This document shows positions 33,264 to 42,937 of a DNA stretch of 53,948 bases, piece by piece. The stretch is taken from NCBI RefSeq assembly GCF_014696345.1, contig NZ_JACJPY010000024.1, forward strand, positions 1 to 53,948, read 5' to 3'. This DNA comes from Pseudanabaena cinerea FACHB-1277 (GTDB taxonomy: Bacteria; Cyanobacteriota; Cyanobacteriia; Pseudanabaenales; Pseudanabaenaceae). Both the position numbers and the translations under genes were made by a program. The first letter of the stretch is position 1. Every line of letters starts with the position of its first letter. Below the pieces are notes generated by a model, which saw nothing but the letters and a program-made list of their open reading frames with translations, did no database searches and was not told the origin of the DNA.

Positions 33264-34280
33264 TTATGTTTTCGACTGGGAAACTTTTTGAACAAAATTA
33301 TCTAACTGCTCGACAGCCATAAAAAAGCCTTGATATCCTTTCATATCATTATCATTTTGATCGTATTCCCAAGACTGGACATCTAAGGGAAGAGAAGCTT
33401 TAAGTTGGCTTTCATTTAAATTGAAACAATTCATAAAACGTTGATCGTAAAGCTCAAATTTTAGACCCTTTGATTCAGAACATTCATTTGGTAGAAGACT
33501 CATTACCAGTAAATCCTTACCGCTTGATTTTCCAAAAAGATTAATTTTAGAACGATTGGTACTGATTTTGGAAAATAATGGTTTGATCTTCTCAATGCCT
33601 AGTGGAAGGTCGTCATAACCATTATTAGATGCAATTCCAGAAAATTGTTCGAGAGAGAGGGGGCGATTTCTTTTAAAATTACTTTTGTTTTTTGTATTGC
33701 TATCAACTTGTTCTGGCTCGATCAAAAACACTCGTGTTAATAATTCAATTCCTTCTGTTGTCTTAAAATATTGAAAGGTTACAGCATTAATATTCACCCC
33801 ATAAGTATTAGATAGGTAGCTAATAATACGCTCTGACTTTTGATCGATTCTTGAAGCCACAACAACTATCTTATGATTGGTATTTACAGATTCTGGTAGA
33901 TCTTTCAGGAATTTATTCTGAAAGACATCCTCAAATGGCTGCTTCAAATACTGATCAGCAATTTCTATCACTCGTTCATAGGATAAATCAACAACCCATG
34001 AAGCATAATCTAATGCTTGAGCGACAGTATCACGGGGAGTCTTATCTCTCTTCAACTCAACAATAACTGTATCTCCAGACGAATCAACGCAAAGTAAATC
34101 AATAGAGCCGCCAAAATCGGTAGAAACTTGTCTGCCGATAACTAAAAGATCTTTATCCAGAATACTAATGTCATTTTCGAGCCAATTTTCCAGCCGCGAC
34201 TCAAAATTTAATTTGCTTGTATTAATTTCCATTAAAAGATCGTCTGCGCTTACTTGCCAAACACGAGTATCAGAACTCAT
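33264..34280 (-). CDS. NucS/DUF91-like PD-(D/E)XK nuclease domain protein
   Basis: The 338-aa protein carries a restriction-endonuclease-like core near the N-terminus (about residues 15-110). It shows GSIDLLCVD with the catalytic Asp, VIVELKRDKTPRD with the ExK pair, then QALDYASWV with a conserved Gln/Asp. This layout is that of the DUF91/NucS group. The C-terminal 130 residues are unassigned; MKGYQGFFMAVEQLD is the most regular part. It could be a defence or repair nuclease. Unlike its neighbours it has no GCGATCGC site and is A/T rich, which suggests acquisition. The ATG at 34280 is the natural start. Confidence 0.8.
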   Translation of the reverse strand: MSSDTRVWQVSADDLLMEINTSKLNFESRLENWLENDISILDKDLLVIGRQVSTDFGGSIDLLCVDSSGDTVIVELKRDKTPRDTVAQALDYASWVVDLSYERVIEIADQYLKQPFEDVFQNKFLKDLPESVNTNHKIVVVASRIDQKSERIISYLSNTYGVNINAVTFQYFKTTEGIELLTRVFLIEPEQVDSNTKNKSNFKRNRPLSLEQFSGIASNNGYDDLPLGIEKIKPLFSKISTNRSKINLFGKSSGKDLLVMSLLPNECSESKGLKFELYDQRFMNCFNLNESQLKASLPLDVQSWEYDQNDNDMKGYQGFFMAVEQLDNFVQKVSQSKT

Positions 34281-34400
34281 AACTCTAACCTGAAATAAAC
34301 CATAGAATAAAATCCTCGCATATTAATTTTACTTTTACCCACATGAAACGAATCTTGCAAAAGTAAAGTGGCGGCAATGCCACCACTTTACTTTTGGATT

Positions 34401-36371
34401 TTATGCACCTTCGCGCAGTTTATCCAAGATCGAACGATCTTCTAAAGTGGAAGTGTCGCTGGTGATTTCTTGACCAGAGGCGAGCGATCGCAGCAATCTT
34501 CGCATGATTTTACCCGATCGCGTTTTGGGTAGAGCTTCCGCAAAGCGGATTTCATTAGGACGAGCGATCGCGCCAATTTCATTGACAACGTGCTTCTTCA
34601 GTTCCTTGGATAGCTCTTCGCTAGGTTGGCGATCGCCTTCGAGAATTACAAAGGCAAAAATATCCTCTCCTTTAACATCATCAGGCTTACCGACAACGGC
34701 AGCTTCGGCAACGGCAGGGTGAGAAACTAGGGCAGATTCAATTTCCATAGTTCCCAAACGATGTCCCGCAACGTTAATTACATCATCCACACGCCCCATC
34801 ACCCAGTAATAGCCATCTTCATCTTTACGCGCCCCATCCCCTGCGAAATAGACATAGTTGCCATCCTTGGGGGGAATATGTTCCCAATAGCTCTTACGGA
34901 ACCTGTCAGGATCGCCATAGACCGTCCGCATCATGCCCGGCCAAGGATGACGCACGATTAGATAGCCGCCTTCATTGTCATGGGCAGGATTACCATCGAG
35001 ATCGACAATATCAGGAATGATGCCTGGGAAGGGCAGGGTGGCGGAACCTGGTTTAGTGGGAACGGCTCCAGGGAGCGCAGTGATCATAATGCCGCCTGTT
35101 TCTGTCTGCCACCATGTATCGACAATGGGGCAGCGACCGCCGCCGATCACACGGTGATACCACATCCAAGCTTCAGGATTGATCGGTTCACCCACGGTTC
35201 CCAATAGTCTCAGGGAAGTGAGATCGCGGGTATTGGGGTGATGTTCACCCATTTTGATAAAGGAACGGATGGCAGTGGGTGCGGTATAGAAAACTGTGAC
35301 TTGGTACTTCTCAATTACATCCCAAAAACAACCCAAATTAGAAGCTCTGGGCGCTCCTTCATACATTAAGGTTGTGGCTCCATTGGATAAAGGTCCATAA
35401 ACAATATAACTATGTCCTGTAATCCAGCCCACATCAGCAGTACACCAATAGACATCCGTGTCTTTGAGGTCAAAAATCCATTTAGCAGTGATGTGACTGT
35501 AGAGGTTATAGCCTGCGGTGGTATGGACAACTCCTTTTGGTTTGCCCGTGCTACCCGAAGTATAGAGAACGAAGAGCATATCTTCGCTATCCATGGGTTC
35601 CGCTTCGCATTTTGCCGATACGCCTTGCTGAAGATCATGCCACCAATGGTCACGCCCTGCGCTCATGTGAATGTTTTGACCAGTGCGCTTGACCACTAGC
35701 ACATCAGTTACGGAAGGCACGGCTCCATTGGCGATCGCCTTATCCACTTGCTCCTTGAGTGGCACAATTACATCCTTGCGCCAGCCACCATCGGCGGTGA
35801 TCACTAACTTGGCTTCTGCATCCACAAGGCGATCGCGCAGGGCTTCTGCACTAAATCCACCAAACACGACACCATGCACCGCGCCAATTCTGGCACAGGC
35901 AAGCATCGCGATCGCCGCCTCTGGAATCATCGGCATATAGATACCCACGCGATCGCCTTTTTTAATTCCCAATTGTTTAAGGGCATTGGCGAACTGACAA
36001 ACTTCGCGATGCAATTGAGCATAGGTGAGGGTGCGCGAGTCGCCATTTTCCCCTTCCCAAATTAGCGCCGCTTTATTTTTGCAACCTGTTTTGAGGTGGC
36101 GATCGAGGCAATTGTAAGAAATATTGATCTTGCCGCCATCAAACCATTTGACATTGGGTGGTTGCCAATCTAGCACTGTATGCCATTTCTCAAACCAATC
36201 TAGCTCCGTAGTAGCCAGTTCTGCCCAGAATGCAGCAGGGTCAGCTTTAGCGCGATCGTATATTTGTTGATATTCTTCTAGGCTTTTAATATGGGCAGAT
36301 TGGGAAAATTCTGCCGACGGCGCAAATAGGCGCTTTTCATTTAAAACCGATTCAATGGTGGGCTGGGACAT
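34401..36371 (-). CDS. acs: Acetyl-CoA synthetase (AMP-forming)
   Basis: The 656-aa enzyme activates acetate to acetyl-CoA through acetyl-AMP. Clear motifs are [16 protein letters not shown] (P-loop-like A3), [11 protein letters not shown] (A5), [20 protein letters not shown] (A7-A8 with the hinge Asp), and [14 protein letters not shown] (A10) with the catalytic Lys that is acetylated in regulated homologues. Length is as in bacterial Acs (about 650 aa). I chose ATG 36371 (MSQPTIES) over an upstream TTG at 36401, whose ten added residues lack support. It is transcribed divergently from the antiporter gene and recovers acetate from overflow or fermentation. Confidence 0.96.
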   Translation of the reverse strand: MSQPTIESVLNEKRLFAPSAEFSQSAHIKSLEEYQQIYDRAKADPAAFWAELATTELDWFEKWHTVLDWQPPNVKWFDGGKINISYNCLDRHLKTGCKNKAALIWEGENGDSRTLTYAQLHREVCQFANALKQLGIKKGDRVGIYMPMIPEAAIAMLACARIGAVHGVVFGGFSAEALRDRLVDAEAKLVITADGGWRKDVIVPLKEQVDKAIANGAVPSVTDVLVVKRTGQNIHMSAGRDHWWHDLQQGVSAKCEAEPMDSEDMLFVLYTSGSTGKPKGVVHTTAGYNLYSHITAKWIFDLKDTDVYWCTADVGWITGHSYIVYGPLSNGATTLMYEGAPRASNLGCFWDVIEKYQVTVFYTAPTAIRSFIKMGEHHPNTRDLTSLRLLGTVGEPINPEAWMWYHRVIGGGRCPIVDTWWQTETGGIMITALPGAVPTKPGSATLPFPGIIPDIVDLDGNPAHDNEGGYLIVRHPWPGMMRTVYGDPDRFRKSYWEHIPPKDGNYVYFAGDGARKDEDGYYWVMGRVDDVINVAGHRLGTMEIESALVSHPAVAEAAVVGKPDDVKGEDIFAFVILEGDRQPSEELSKELKKHVVNEIGAIARPNEIRFAEALPKTRSGKIMRRLLRSLASGQEITSDTSTLEDRSILDKLREGA

Positions 36372-36595
36372 GGTGGGCGCAAAATTATGAATATAGTACA
36401 AAAACGCAGAATTATTAAAATCCTGATTTTTTATGGTTTTTGATTAATCTAGCTATTTTACCCCACAGCCAAGAACACCAATCATGGCGATCGCCATATC
36501 ATCGGATGGTCGCTTGGAAACTGCCATAGAGATCAACTAAAGTAAAGAGAGAAATTTTAATAATTTTAATAACTTTATATTTAGTAGCTTGATCT

Positions 36596-38386
36596 GTGCA
36601 GGAAGACTTTCGCTTAATTGTTGATTTGGTGACAGTACTTGCCGCCGCCTCCTTTGGGGGACTATTGGCGGCGGGGTTAAGACTGCCCGTGCTGTTGGGA
36701 TATATCTTTGGCGGCATTGTCGTTGGTCCAACGGGGCTAGGGCTAATCAAGGAATTGATTCAGGTAGAAACCCTTGCCCAGTTTGGTGTTGCTTTTTTAT
36801 TATTTGCCCTTGGGGTGGAATTTTCACTGAAGCAATTAAATAAGGTAAAAGCGATCGCCCTTGGTGGTGGCACATTGCAGGTTTTACTAACCATTGCCCT
36901 CACCGCCGTCCTTTCGATATTTGTGGGCTGGGTGGAGACTCCTGTGCAGGGTGTCTTTTTGGGTGGTATTTTGTCGCTATCCTCCACGGCGGTGGTATTG
37001 CGAAGCTTGATGGAAAGCAATGAGACCGAATCACCGCAAGGACAGGTCACGCTGGGCATTTTAATTATCCAAGATTTAGCATTGGGGCTAATGTTGGCGG
37101 TACTGCCTGCCCTCGATCATCCCGAATCCGTTAGCATTGAAGTGATCAAGGCGCTATCGGTGACAGCCTTATTTGCAGGATTGGCGATCGCCGCAGGTAT
37201 TTGGTTGATCCCGCCCTTTTTGCGCTGGGTGGCTGGAACGGAGAGCCGTGAGTTATTTCTGTTGAGCGTAATCGTTTTATGTCTGGGGATTGCGCTGCTT
37301 ACGGAGTCCTTGGGGTTATCCATTGAAATGGGCGCATTTGTGGCGGGCTTGATGATCTCAGAGGTGGAATATGCCGATCAAGCCTTAACCTATGTCGAGC
37401 CATTGCGCGATGTCTTTGCCACCTTGTTTTTTGCGGCGATCGGGATGTTGATCGACCCAGTATTTTTGGTGCAGAACTGGGAATTGATTTTAGGATTAGT
37501 GGCGATCGTCATGCTGGGTAAGTTCCTAATTGTCGTGCCTTTGGTGAGCATTTTCCGTTATCCCTTACGGGTGGCAATTTTTGCGGGTTTAGGTCTGGCG
37601 CAAATCGGCGAATTTTCCTTTGTGCTTGCCAGTGAAGGTCAAAAGCTAGGCTTAGTATCACGCCGCGTTTATTTGTTAATTTTAGGAACAACCGCCGTCA
37701 CGCTGATGGTGACACCATTTTTACTCAAGGCAACACCCACAATTCTTAGCCTTTTGGAAAAAGTACCATTCCTGCAAGCATGGATGAACAAGTTGGATAT
37801 GCCACAGGAAATGATGACTAATGCGGAACTGCATGATCATGTGGTGGTCTGTGGCTATGGGCGCATCGGTCAGGGGATTGTGGCGCTATTGCAGTCTAAG
37901 GGCTATCCTGTGTTGGTCATTGAGGATGCCGAATCCAAGGTGCAAATGCTGCGATCGCGGCAGATTCCCTATCTCTATGGCAACTGTGCCAGTCCTTTTG
38001 TATTAGAAAAAGCAGAAATTAGCCATGCGCGATCGATGCTGATAGCCATTTCTGACCCAATTTCCACAAGGCTCTGTGTGCAGAGGGCGATCGGCATTTC
38101 CCCAGAAATTGATATTGTCGTCAGAGCCGAAAAAGATGCAGATATTGATACGCTGTATCAGTTGGGAGCTAAAGAAGTCGTGCATCCCACCTTTGAGGCG
38201 AGCTTGGAGCTAACCACCCATTTACTGCTCTGCCTTGGTGAAAGTACGCAGAATATTCAGTCAGAAATTATTGCGGTGCGCCGTAGCCGCTATGTTAACT
38301 TCCGTCCTGAAATTGCCTGTGTTTTGCCATCGGTAGTACCTTTGCTGCCGAATAATCTTGTGGAAATTGACCAAAAAGCTTCTTAA
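36596..38386 (+). CDS. CPA2 cation:proton antiporter with C-terminal RCK (TrkA-N) domain
   Basis: The 596-aa protein has about 12 membrane segments in residues 1-385. CPA2 marks are LPVLLGYIFGGIVVGPTGLG, LSSTAVVLRSLME, the AFVAGLMIS segment and FAAIGMLIDP. The soluble end (about residues 408-530) is a Rossmann-type TrkA-N/RCK domain with VVVCGYGRIGQGIVALL. It should exchange Na+ or K+ for protons across the plasma or thylakoid membrane, gated by a nucleotide or ligand at the RCK domain. The start is GTG 36596; no ATG fits the first membrane segment. Only 8 bases separate it from the next gene. Confidence 0.92.
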   Translation: MQEDFRLIVDLVTVLAAASFGGLLAAGLRLPVLLGYIFGGIVVGPTGLGLIKELIQVETLAQFGVAFLLFALGVEFSLKQLNKVKAIALGGGTLQVLLTIALTAVLSIFVGWVETPVQGVFLGGILSLSSTAVVLRSLMESNETESPQGQVTLGILIIQDLALGLMLAVLPALDHPESVSIEVIKALSVTALFAGLAIAAGIWLIPPFLRWVAGTESRELFLLSVIVLCLGIALLTESLGLSIEMGAFVAGLMISEVEYADQALTYVEPLRDVFATLFFAAIGMLIDPVFLVQNWELILGLVAIVMLGKFLIVVPLVSIFRYPLRVAIFAGLGLAQIGEFSFVLASEGQKLGLVSRRVYLLILGTTAVTLMVTPFLLKATPTILSLLEKVPFLQAWMNKLDMPQEMMTNAELHDHVVVCGYGRIGQGIVALLQSKGYPVLVIEDAESKVQMLRSRQIPYLYGNCASPFVLEKAEISHARSMLIAISDPISTRLCVQRAIGISPEIDIVVRAEKDADIDTLYQLGAKEVVHPTFEASLELTTHLLLCLGESTQNIQSEIIAVRRSRYVNFRPEIACVLPSVVPLLPNNLVEIDQKAS

Positions 38387-38394
38387 AGTTCTCT

Positions 38395-39441
38395 ATGCAG
38401 TTGCTCTTTAAAACTTTGATTAAATCTTCGATTAGATCTTTGAGCAAGATCTGTCCAACTTTTGGATCGGCGTGCATTGCTACCATTGTTATTGCCAGCC
38501 TTAGTGCTTGCCAAGGTTCTAAGCTTGGTAGTTCCCTTGAAGGTGCAATTTCACCCGCTAGTAACGCTCCTGAACCAGATTCTTCAAAGCCGATCGCTCC
38601 TTCGCCACAACTCCCCCCCCCAGCAACCACTCCTCAAGTAAGCCCGACTAAGGCAAACCCAAATCTAAATCTAAAACAAGTCATGGCAGCGATCGCCCTG
38701 CAAGCCATACCCAAATCATCAGCGCCTCAACAACCATCCCTTACCGATTATTTAGCGATTAGATTTGAGGCGATCGCCCCCACCACTGCCACCTTTAGCG
38801 ACATTAGCCAAGCCCCCAATTCCCTGCAACCTTGGCTCAAGGATCTCAACAAATTAGGCACAATTGAGCCAAAAATCAGGCAAGAATTTCAGCCCAATAC
38901 CTTGATTGCCCGCCGTGAATATGCCCGATGGCTATTTAAAACCAATAACCGCCTTTATCAAAAACAACCCAGTCGCCAAATTCGCCCTGCCCAGTCTACC
39001 GATAATCCTAGTTTTACTGATATCCCCAAAAGTCATCCCGACTTTGCCATCATCCAAGGCTTAGCCAATGCGGGGCTAATCACAGGCGATCGCTTTCGTC
39101 CCAACGATCCTTTACTGCGCGAAGAATTAGTCCAGTGGAAAATACCCCTTGATATTAGGCAACCCTTACCCAGTGCCAATGTTGAAAATATTGAGCAATT
39201 ATGGGGCTTTCAAGACAGCGATCGCATCAGTGACAATGCTCAGCGATCGATCTTTGCCGATGGGCAGTTAGGAGATCTTGCCAATATTCGCCGTAGCTTT
39301 GGCTTTACCACAATCCTACAACCACAAAAGCCCGTCACCCGCGCCGAAGCCGCAGCCTCTCTGTGGTATTTCGGCACAGCGATCGATGGCATCTCTGTCA
39401 CCAAAGCTTTGGAGGTAGAAGGTCTAAATAGCAAGAATTAA
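38395..39441 (+). CDS. SLH-domain lipoprotein
   Basis: The 348-aa protein has a lipoprotein signal with lipobox LSAC (Cys39), so it should be lipid-anchored at the membrane surface. A Pro/Ser-rich linker (about residues 50-90) precedes SLH-like segments: TFSDISQAPNSLQPWLKDL with LIARREYARWLFK, then SFTDIPKSHPDFAIIQGLAN with FRPNDPLLREELVQW, and a final VTRAEAAASLW. SLH repeats bind wall polymers in cyanobacteria and Bacillota. The gene follows the antiporter by 8 bases, so they may share a transcript. The function is probably structural. Confidence 0.83.
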   Translation: MQLLFKTLIKSSIRSLSKICPTFGSACIATIVIASLSACQGSKLGSSLEGAISPASNAPEPDSSKPIAPSPQLPPPATTPQVSPTKANPNLNLKQVMAAIALQAIPKSSAPQQPSLTDYLAIRFEAIAPTTATFSDISQAPNSLQPWLKDLNKLGTIEPKIRQEFQPNTLIARREYARWLFKTNNRLYQKQPSRQIRPAQSTDNPSFTDIPKSHPDFAIIQGLANAGLITGDRFRPNDPLLREELVQWKIPLDIRQPLPSANVENIEQLWGFQDSDRISDNAQRSIFADGQLGDLANIRRSFGFTTILQPQKPVTRAEAAASLWYFGTAIDGISVTKALEVEGLNSKN

Positions 39442-39583
39442 TGATTTTGCGTCAGTTCTATTTATTTTAATGTAAGCTTAGATATATATATATCTATATA
39501 TATTTAAAATTGTAAGGAATTTAGCTACAGAGTTAATTAACCTTTAACTAATCTCTTAGACCGATTCAGCATTGTGTATCAGT

Positions 39584-40357
39584 GTGAAAGCCTTGGCTCG
39601 ATTTGTATTTGGTGATATTCATGGTCAGTATGACGGCTTAATGAAGCTACTAGAACTCATTAAGCCAAATCCTGACGACAAGTTATTTTTTTTAGGAGAC
39701 TTGATCGATCGCGGCAGTCGTAGCGCCGATGTCGTGCAGTGGGTCATGGAAAATGGTCATACTTGTCTGCGTGGCAATCATGAACAAATGTGTCTTGATG
39801 CTTTTGCCAGTAGTGAGGGATCGTTAACTTGGAAAGGCTGGCTACTAAATGGCGGTGCAAATACCCTCGAAAGTTATGGCAGTCCAACCATTCCCGACGC
39901 GCATTTAACGTGGATGAAACAATTGCCCCTCTATGTGGATTTAGGCGATGCTTGGTTAGTTCATGCAGGCGTAAACCCTAACCTGCCCATTGAGCTACAG
40001 GGTTCCTCTGAATTTTGCTGGATCAGGGAAGAATTTCATAGCGCCCCCGAACCATTTTTTGATGACAAAATCATCATTACAGGGCATACGATTACCTTCG
40101 TATTTCCAGGGGTCAAACCAGGTAATCTCGTCTTAGGTAAGGGGTGGTTAGATATTGATACAGGCGGCTATCACCCTAAGAGTGGCTGGCTGTCAGCCCT
40201 AAACCTTGACTCAGCGACTGTATATCAGTGCAATACTTTCACCAATGAGTTAAGGATAAATTCGCTGTCAGATGTCACAACGGTGGTGGAGCCAATGCCT
40301 AAGGCTAGGTCTTCAGCGAATAAAGCGGCTCCTAAGCGGCGCTGGTCATGGGTGTGA
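39584..40357 (+). CDS. PPP-family metallophosphatase (serine/threonine phosphatase-like)
   Basis: The 257-aa protein has the full PPP motif series: GDIHGQYDGL near the N-terminus, FLGDLIDRGSRSADVV, CLRGNHEQM, HAGVNP and GHT. These bind two metals and catalyse phosphoester hydrolysis. In bacteria such enzymes act on phosphoproteins or on Ap4A-like substrates, and the sequence does not distinguish these. I chose GTG 39584, which puts the GDIHG motif at the usual distance, over a TTG at 39572. An A/T-rich TATATATATATCTATATATAT stretch lies upstream in the presumed promoter region (39480-39510). It has no operon partner. Confidence 0.88.
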   Translation: MKALARFVFGDIHGQYDGLMKLLELIKPNPDDKLFFLGDLIDRGSRSADVVQWVMENGHTCLRGNHEQMCLDAFASSEGSLTWKGWLLNGGANTLESYGSPTIPDAHLTWMKQLPLYVDLGDAWLVHAGVNPNLPIELQGSSEFCWIREEFHSAPEPFFDDKIIITGHTITFVFPGVKPGNLVLGKGWLDIDTGGYHPKSGWLSALNLDSATVYQCNTFTNELRINSLSDVTTVVEPMPKARSSANKAAPKRRWSWV

Positions 40358-40454
40358 TTATTGTAGCTCCTGCTATGTTTGCCATTGATGCGATATTCTA
40401 GGCAATGCCTCTAAGGCATACTCATCAAGCCATAAATTTACTTAAATATTCACT

Positions 40455-40661
40455 ATGTCACCTGATTATATAAAAGCCCAATTAATTCTGCTTATTTCCA
40501 TTGTTGCAGCGATCGCGTTTGTGGGCTGCATTTACGAAATATCCTACGGCGCACCCGACTTCGGCTTTGCCACAACTTGGGCAATTTTGCTAATCAGCGT
40601 ACCTGTTGGGATCTATACCTTTGTCAAAGCAGTTAGCCTAGCTAGAAAATCCATGAACTAA
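40455..40661 (+). CDS. Small two-span membrane protein
   Basis: The 68-aa frame has two hydrophobic segments (about residues 9-27, LILLISIVAAIAFVGC, and 41-58, TTWAILLISVPVGIYTF) joined by a short loop. It ends in a basic tail (SLARKSMN). The ATG at 40455 is the only start. No family is recognised. The sequence has balanced codon use and a stop just before a hairpin repeat, which supports a real gene, but small size keeps certainty moderate. Confidence 0.6.
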   Translation: MSPDYIKAQLILLISIVAAIAFVGCIYEISYGAPDFGFATTWAILLISVPVGIYTFVKAVSLARKSMN

Positions 40662-40688
40662 GATCCAATTCAGCAATTATCAAGCAAA

Positions 40689-40783
40689 CAAGCCACAAGA
40701 GTCACAAGAAAATTTTTGAAAGCGTTGCAAAAGCGCAATGCTTTCAAAACTCTTTTTAGTTTGAGCGCAAATACCTGTAAATC
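40689..40783 (-). repeat. Interspersed ~100-bp hairpin element, copy F
   Basis: In the minus orientation this copy carries the 5' block (GATTTACAGGTATTTGCGCT), then a long stem: GAGTTTTGAAAGC pairs with GCTTTCAAAAATTTTC across a loop containing GCGCTTTTGC. Its 3' tail is diverged. It separates two convergent small genes. Confidence 0.55.
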
Positions 40784-41045
40784 AAGAAAACATTTCCACA
40801 CTAGAGGAATAGATTGGCTCAACATGAATCGCAATTACGCGCTTTGGTCTTACTAGCAAAATTTCATTTAGCTCAGCGCGGACAGGGATTGGCATCAGAT
40901 CATCTTCTCCTGCTTTCGCTTTAAACTGAGAGGCATACCATGTCTTCACTTCTTCGATGGTAGTAAACTTAGTGATCACTTCCTGACCACCCTCTAGCTT
41001 TAGATGCACGATATATTCATTAGGTTTTTTCGGTTCCCTTGCCAT
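40782..41045 (-). CDS. Conserved small hypothetical protein
   Basis: The 87-aa product starts at ATG 41045 (MAREPKKPNEYIVHLKLEGG); GGAG lies 9 bases upstream. The frame stays open further upstream to 41150 through repeat copy G, which argues against a longer protein. It has an alternating beta pattern (YIVHLKLEGGQEVITKFTTI) and a VRPKRVIAIHVEPIY end. This looks like a small mixed alpha/beta domain with nucleic-acid-binding potential, but no family is recognised. It follows ftsX on the same strand after 109 bases. Confidence 0.65.
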   Translation of the reverse strand: MAREPKKPNEYIVHLKLEGGQEVITKFTTIEEVKTWYASQFKAKAGEDDLMPIPVRAELNEILLVRPKRVIAIHVEPIYSSSVEMFS

Positions 41046-41082
41046 TTTGCTCGACTCCGTATGCGCTTGATCATGCCGAATT

Positions 41083-41155
41083 ATACAGCGCTTTGTGTTG
41101 ACTTGAAACCCAGAGGCATTTTTGAAAACGCCGTTTTGCAGTGCTTTCAAGAAAT
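41083..41155 (+). repeat. Interspersed hairpin element, copy G (truncated)
   Basis: The 5' block ACAGCGCTTTGTGTTGACTT, then GAAACCCAGA, matches copies D and E closely. The stem TTTTTGAAAACGC/GTGCTTTCAAGAAA is present, but the CTACTCAAAGCCT tail is missing because the ftsX stop begins at 41155. Confidence 0.5.
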
Positions 41156-42069
41156 CAGTTAAAAGAAAACCGCCTCACCGCCAATAAACTACCAACCACA
41201 CCAATAAACGAGCCAAATAGCGTTAGCACCAGTGGCAATAAAAACTGGATTCGCAGATCTGTCGTTAAGCCCAAGGTCAAAGACTTAATTAACTCAGGTT
41301 GATTAACGATCGCCCCACCCAACAAATTAGTACTAAAGAGCAGCATCCCATAGGCAGTTGCCGCCCCTGTGATCCCAAAAAATACCCCCTGCAATACAAA
41401 GGGGAAATAAATCCAAGCTGCCGTTGCCCCCACTAGCTGCATCACCTCAATTTCCCGTCGCCTTGCCAACACAATCAGACGGATTGTGGTCGTAATCACC
41501 GCGATCGCAATGATCGTAAATACCACCACGATCGCCAAACTAATATTACTCAAAGCACTGCGTAACTGTCCAATGCGCTCCACCACCTCATTGGTGTACC
41601 ACACCTCATTAATGCCCTTCAGCTCCGATATCCGCCTTGCCACATCAGGCACGCGATCGCTCGAAACCGCCCTCACCTTAAACTCATCCACCAGAGGATT
41701 TCCCCCCAACTGTTGCGTTGCCTGACTGAGATCCGTCTTACCCAAATCCTTGAGCAAACTTTCCCATGCATCATCCTTAGAAATCAACTTCGCCGCCGCC
41801 ACCCCCTCCACCAACAGCAACCGTGACTGCATCGACTCCCCAGCCGTATTTTCATCAAGATAAACCGATATTTCCAACTGACTACCCAACTGCCCCAAAA
41901 CATTCTCCAATTGCCAAGAAACCTGCAAACTCGCACCAAACAAAAACAATAAAACCGCCACCGTACTAATCGCCGCCCAATTCATCCAACCACCACGCCG
42001 CAACCCCAAAAGAGTCTCTCGCAGCAAATAATCAATTTTCGTAAAAAAGCGAAGAACATTTTGAAACAT
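41155..42069 (-). CDS. ftsX: Cell division protein FtsX (permease-like)
   Basis: The 304-aa protein has the FtsX layout. One membrane segment near the N-terminus (WAAISTVAVLLFLFGASLQV) is followed by a periplasmic domain (about residues 55-180, LEISVYLDENTAGES, SSDRVPDVARRISEL). Three more membrane segments include the REIEVMQLVGAT coupling motif between the second and third. FtsEX transmits ATP hydrolysis to wall hydrolases at the division site. I chose ATG 42069 (MFQNVLRFF) over an upstream non-ATG start at 42108, since the added residues are hydrophobic and lie close to the repeat. It follows ftsE on the same strand, with a heptamer array between them. Confidence 0.93.
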   Translation of the reverse strand: MFQNVLRFFTKIDYLLRETLLGLRRGGWMNWAAISTVAVLLFLFGASLQVSWQLENVLGQLGSQLEISVYLDENTAGESMQSRLLLVEGVAAAKLISKDDAWESLLKDLGKTDLSQATQQLGGNPLVDEFKVRAVSSDRVPDVARRISELKGINEVWYTNEVVERIGQLRSALSNISLAIVVVFTIIAIAVITTTIRLIVLARRREIEVMQLVGATAAWIYFPFVLQGVFFGITGAATAYGMLLFSTNLLGGAIVNQPELIKSLTLGLTTDLRIQFLLPLVLTLFGSFIGVVGSLLAVRRFSFN

Positions 42070-42105
42070 AGAGTTTAGACAAGGAAAAATTAAAAAGGTA
42101 AAAAA

Positions 42106-42157
42106 CAATCACCAATCACCAATCACCAATCACCAATCACCAATCACCAATCACCAA
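42106..42157 (-). repeat. STRR-type heptamer array between ftsE and ftsX
   Basis: On the + strand six perfect CACCAAT units occur (42110-42151), flanked by partial units CAAT and CACCAA. The array occupies nearly the entire space between the ftsE stop and the ftsX start. It thus controls spacing and RNA structure, not protein sequence. Confidence 0.93.
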
Positions 42158-42160
42158 AAG

Positions 42161-42937
42161 CTAAACAATATACCCATTATGTAAATGTAAAACAGGATGA
42201 TTAGCGGCTCTGACTAATTGTTCGTCATGGGTCGTTAATAAAACTGTCACGCCAAAGGAATTGAGCTTTTTAAGAATTTTAATCACTTGCCAAGCATTGT
42301 CGGGGTCAAGATTGCCCGTTGGCTCATCAGCAAGCACTAGCGGCGGCGTATTAACGATCGCCCTTGCAATACTAGTACGTTGCTGCTCACCCCCTGATAG
42401 CTCTTCAGGGAAGCAGTCTGCCTTGTGCATCAGCCCCACCATTTTGAGGGCAGGCTGTACCCGCCTTTGGATTTCTTTGTAGGTGTAACCTTGAGCCATC
42501 AATACAAAAGCCACATTCTCTGAGACTGTCCGCCTTGGCACCAGTTTATAATCCTGAAAAACAATGCCAATCTTACGGCGGAGCATTGCCAAATTATTGC
42601 CCTTTAATCCCCTAAGATTAAAACCATTTACAAATATTTCACCATCACATACCTGCTCCGCCCCATAGAGCAGTTTGAGTAAGGTGGACTTACCAGATCC
42701 TGAATGACCTGTAATAAATTTGAAGTCTCCTTTATGTAGCTCTATACTGACATCACGCAAACCCACTGCCCCATTGCTATAGGTCTTGCGGACATTTGCT
42801 AACCTGACAATTACTGGTTTTTTTTGACCATGATCATAGCTATTGGGCTTGTCTTGATCATTGGCGCGATCGCGGTCATCATGGCTAGCAGGATCGGCGG
42901 CGGCACTGACCGATGATTTAGTTGGCAGTTTTAGCAT
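42161..42937 (-). CDS. ftsE: Cell division ATP-binding protein FtsE
   Basis: The 258-aa ABC ATPase has Walker A GHSGSGKSTLLKLL, Q-loop IVFQDYKLV, signature LSGGEQQRTSIARAI, Walker B LVLADEPTGNLD and the switch His in LLTTHDEQLV. The first 43 residues are an extra acidic/basic low-complexity leader (ASHDDRDRANDQDK) not found in most FtsE proteins. Start ATG 42937 is preferred to TTG 42946. With FtsX it forms the type VII ABC complex that activates septal wall hydrolases. Confidence 0.94.
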   Translation of the reverse strand: MLKLPTKSSVSAAADPASHDDRDRANDQDKPNSYDHGQKKPVIVRLANVRKTYSNGAVGLRDVSIELHKGDFKFITGHSGSGKSTLLKLLYGAEQVCDGEIFVNGFNLRGLKGNNLAMLRRKIGIVFQDYKLVPRRTVSENVAFVLMAQGYTYKEIQRRVQPALKMVGLMHKADCFPEELSGGEQQRTSIARAIVNTPPLVLADEPTGNLDPDNAWQVIKILKKLNSFGVTVLLTTHDEQLVRAANHPVLHLHNGYIV

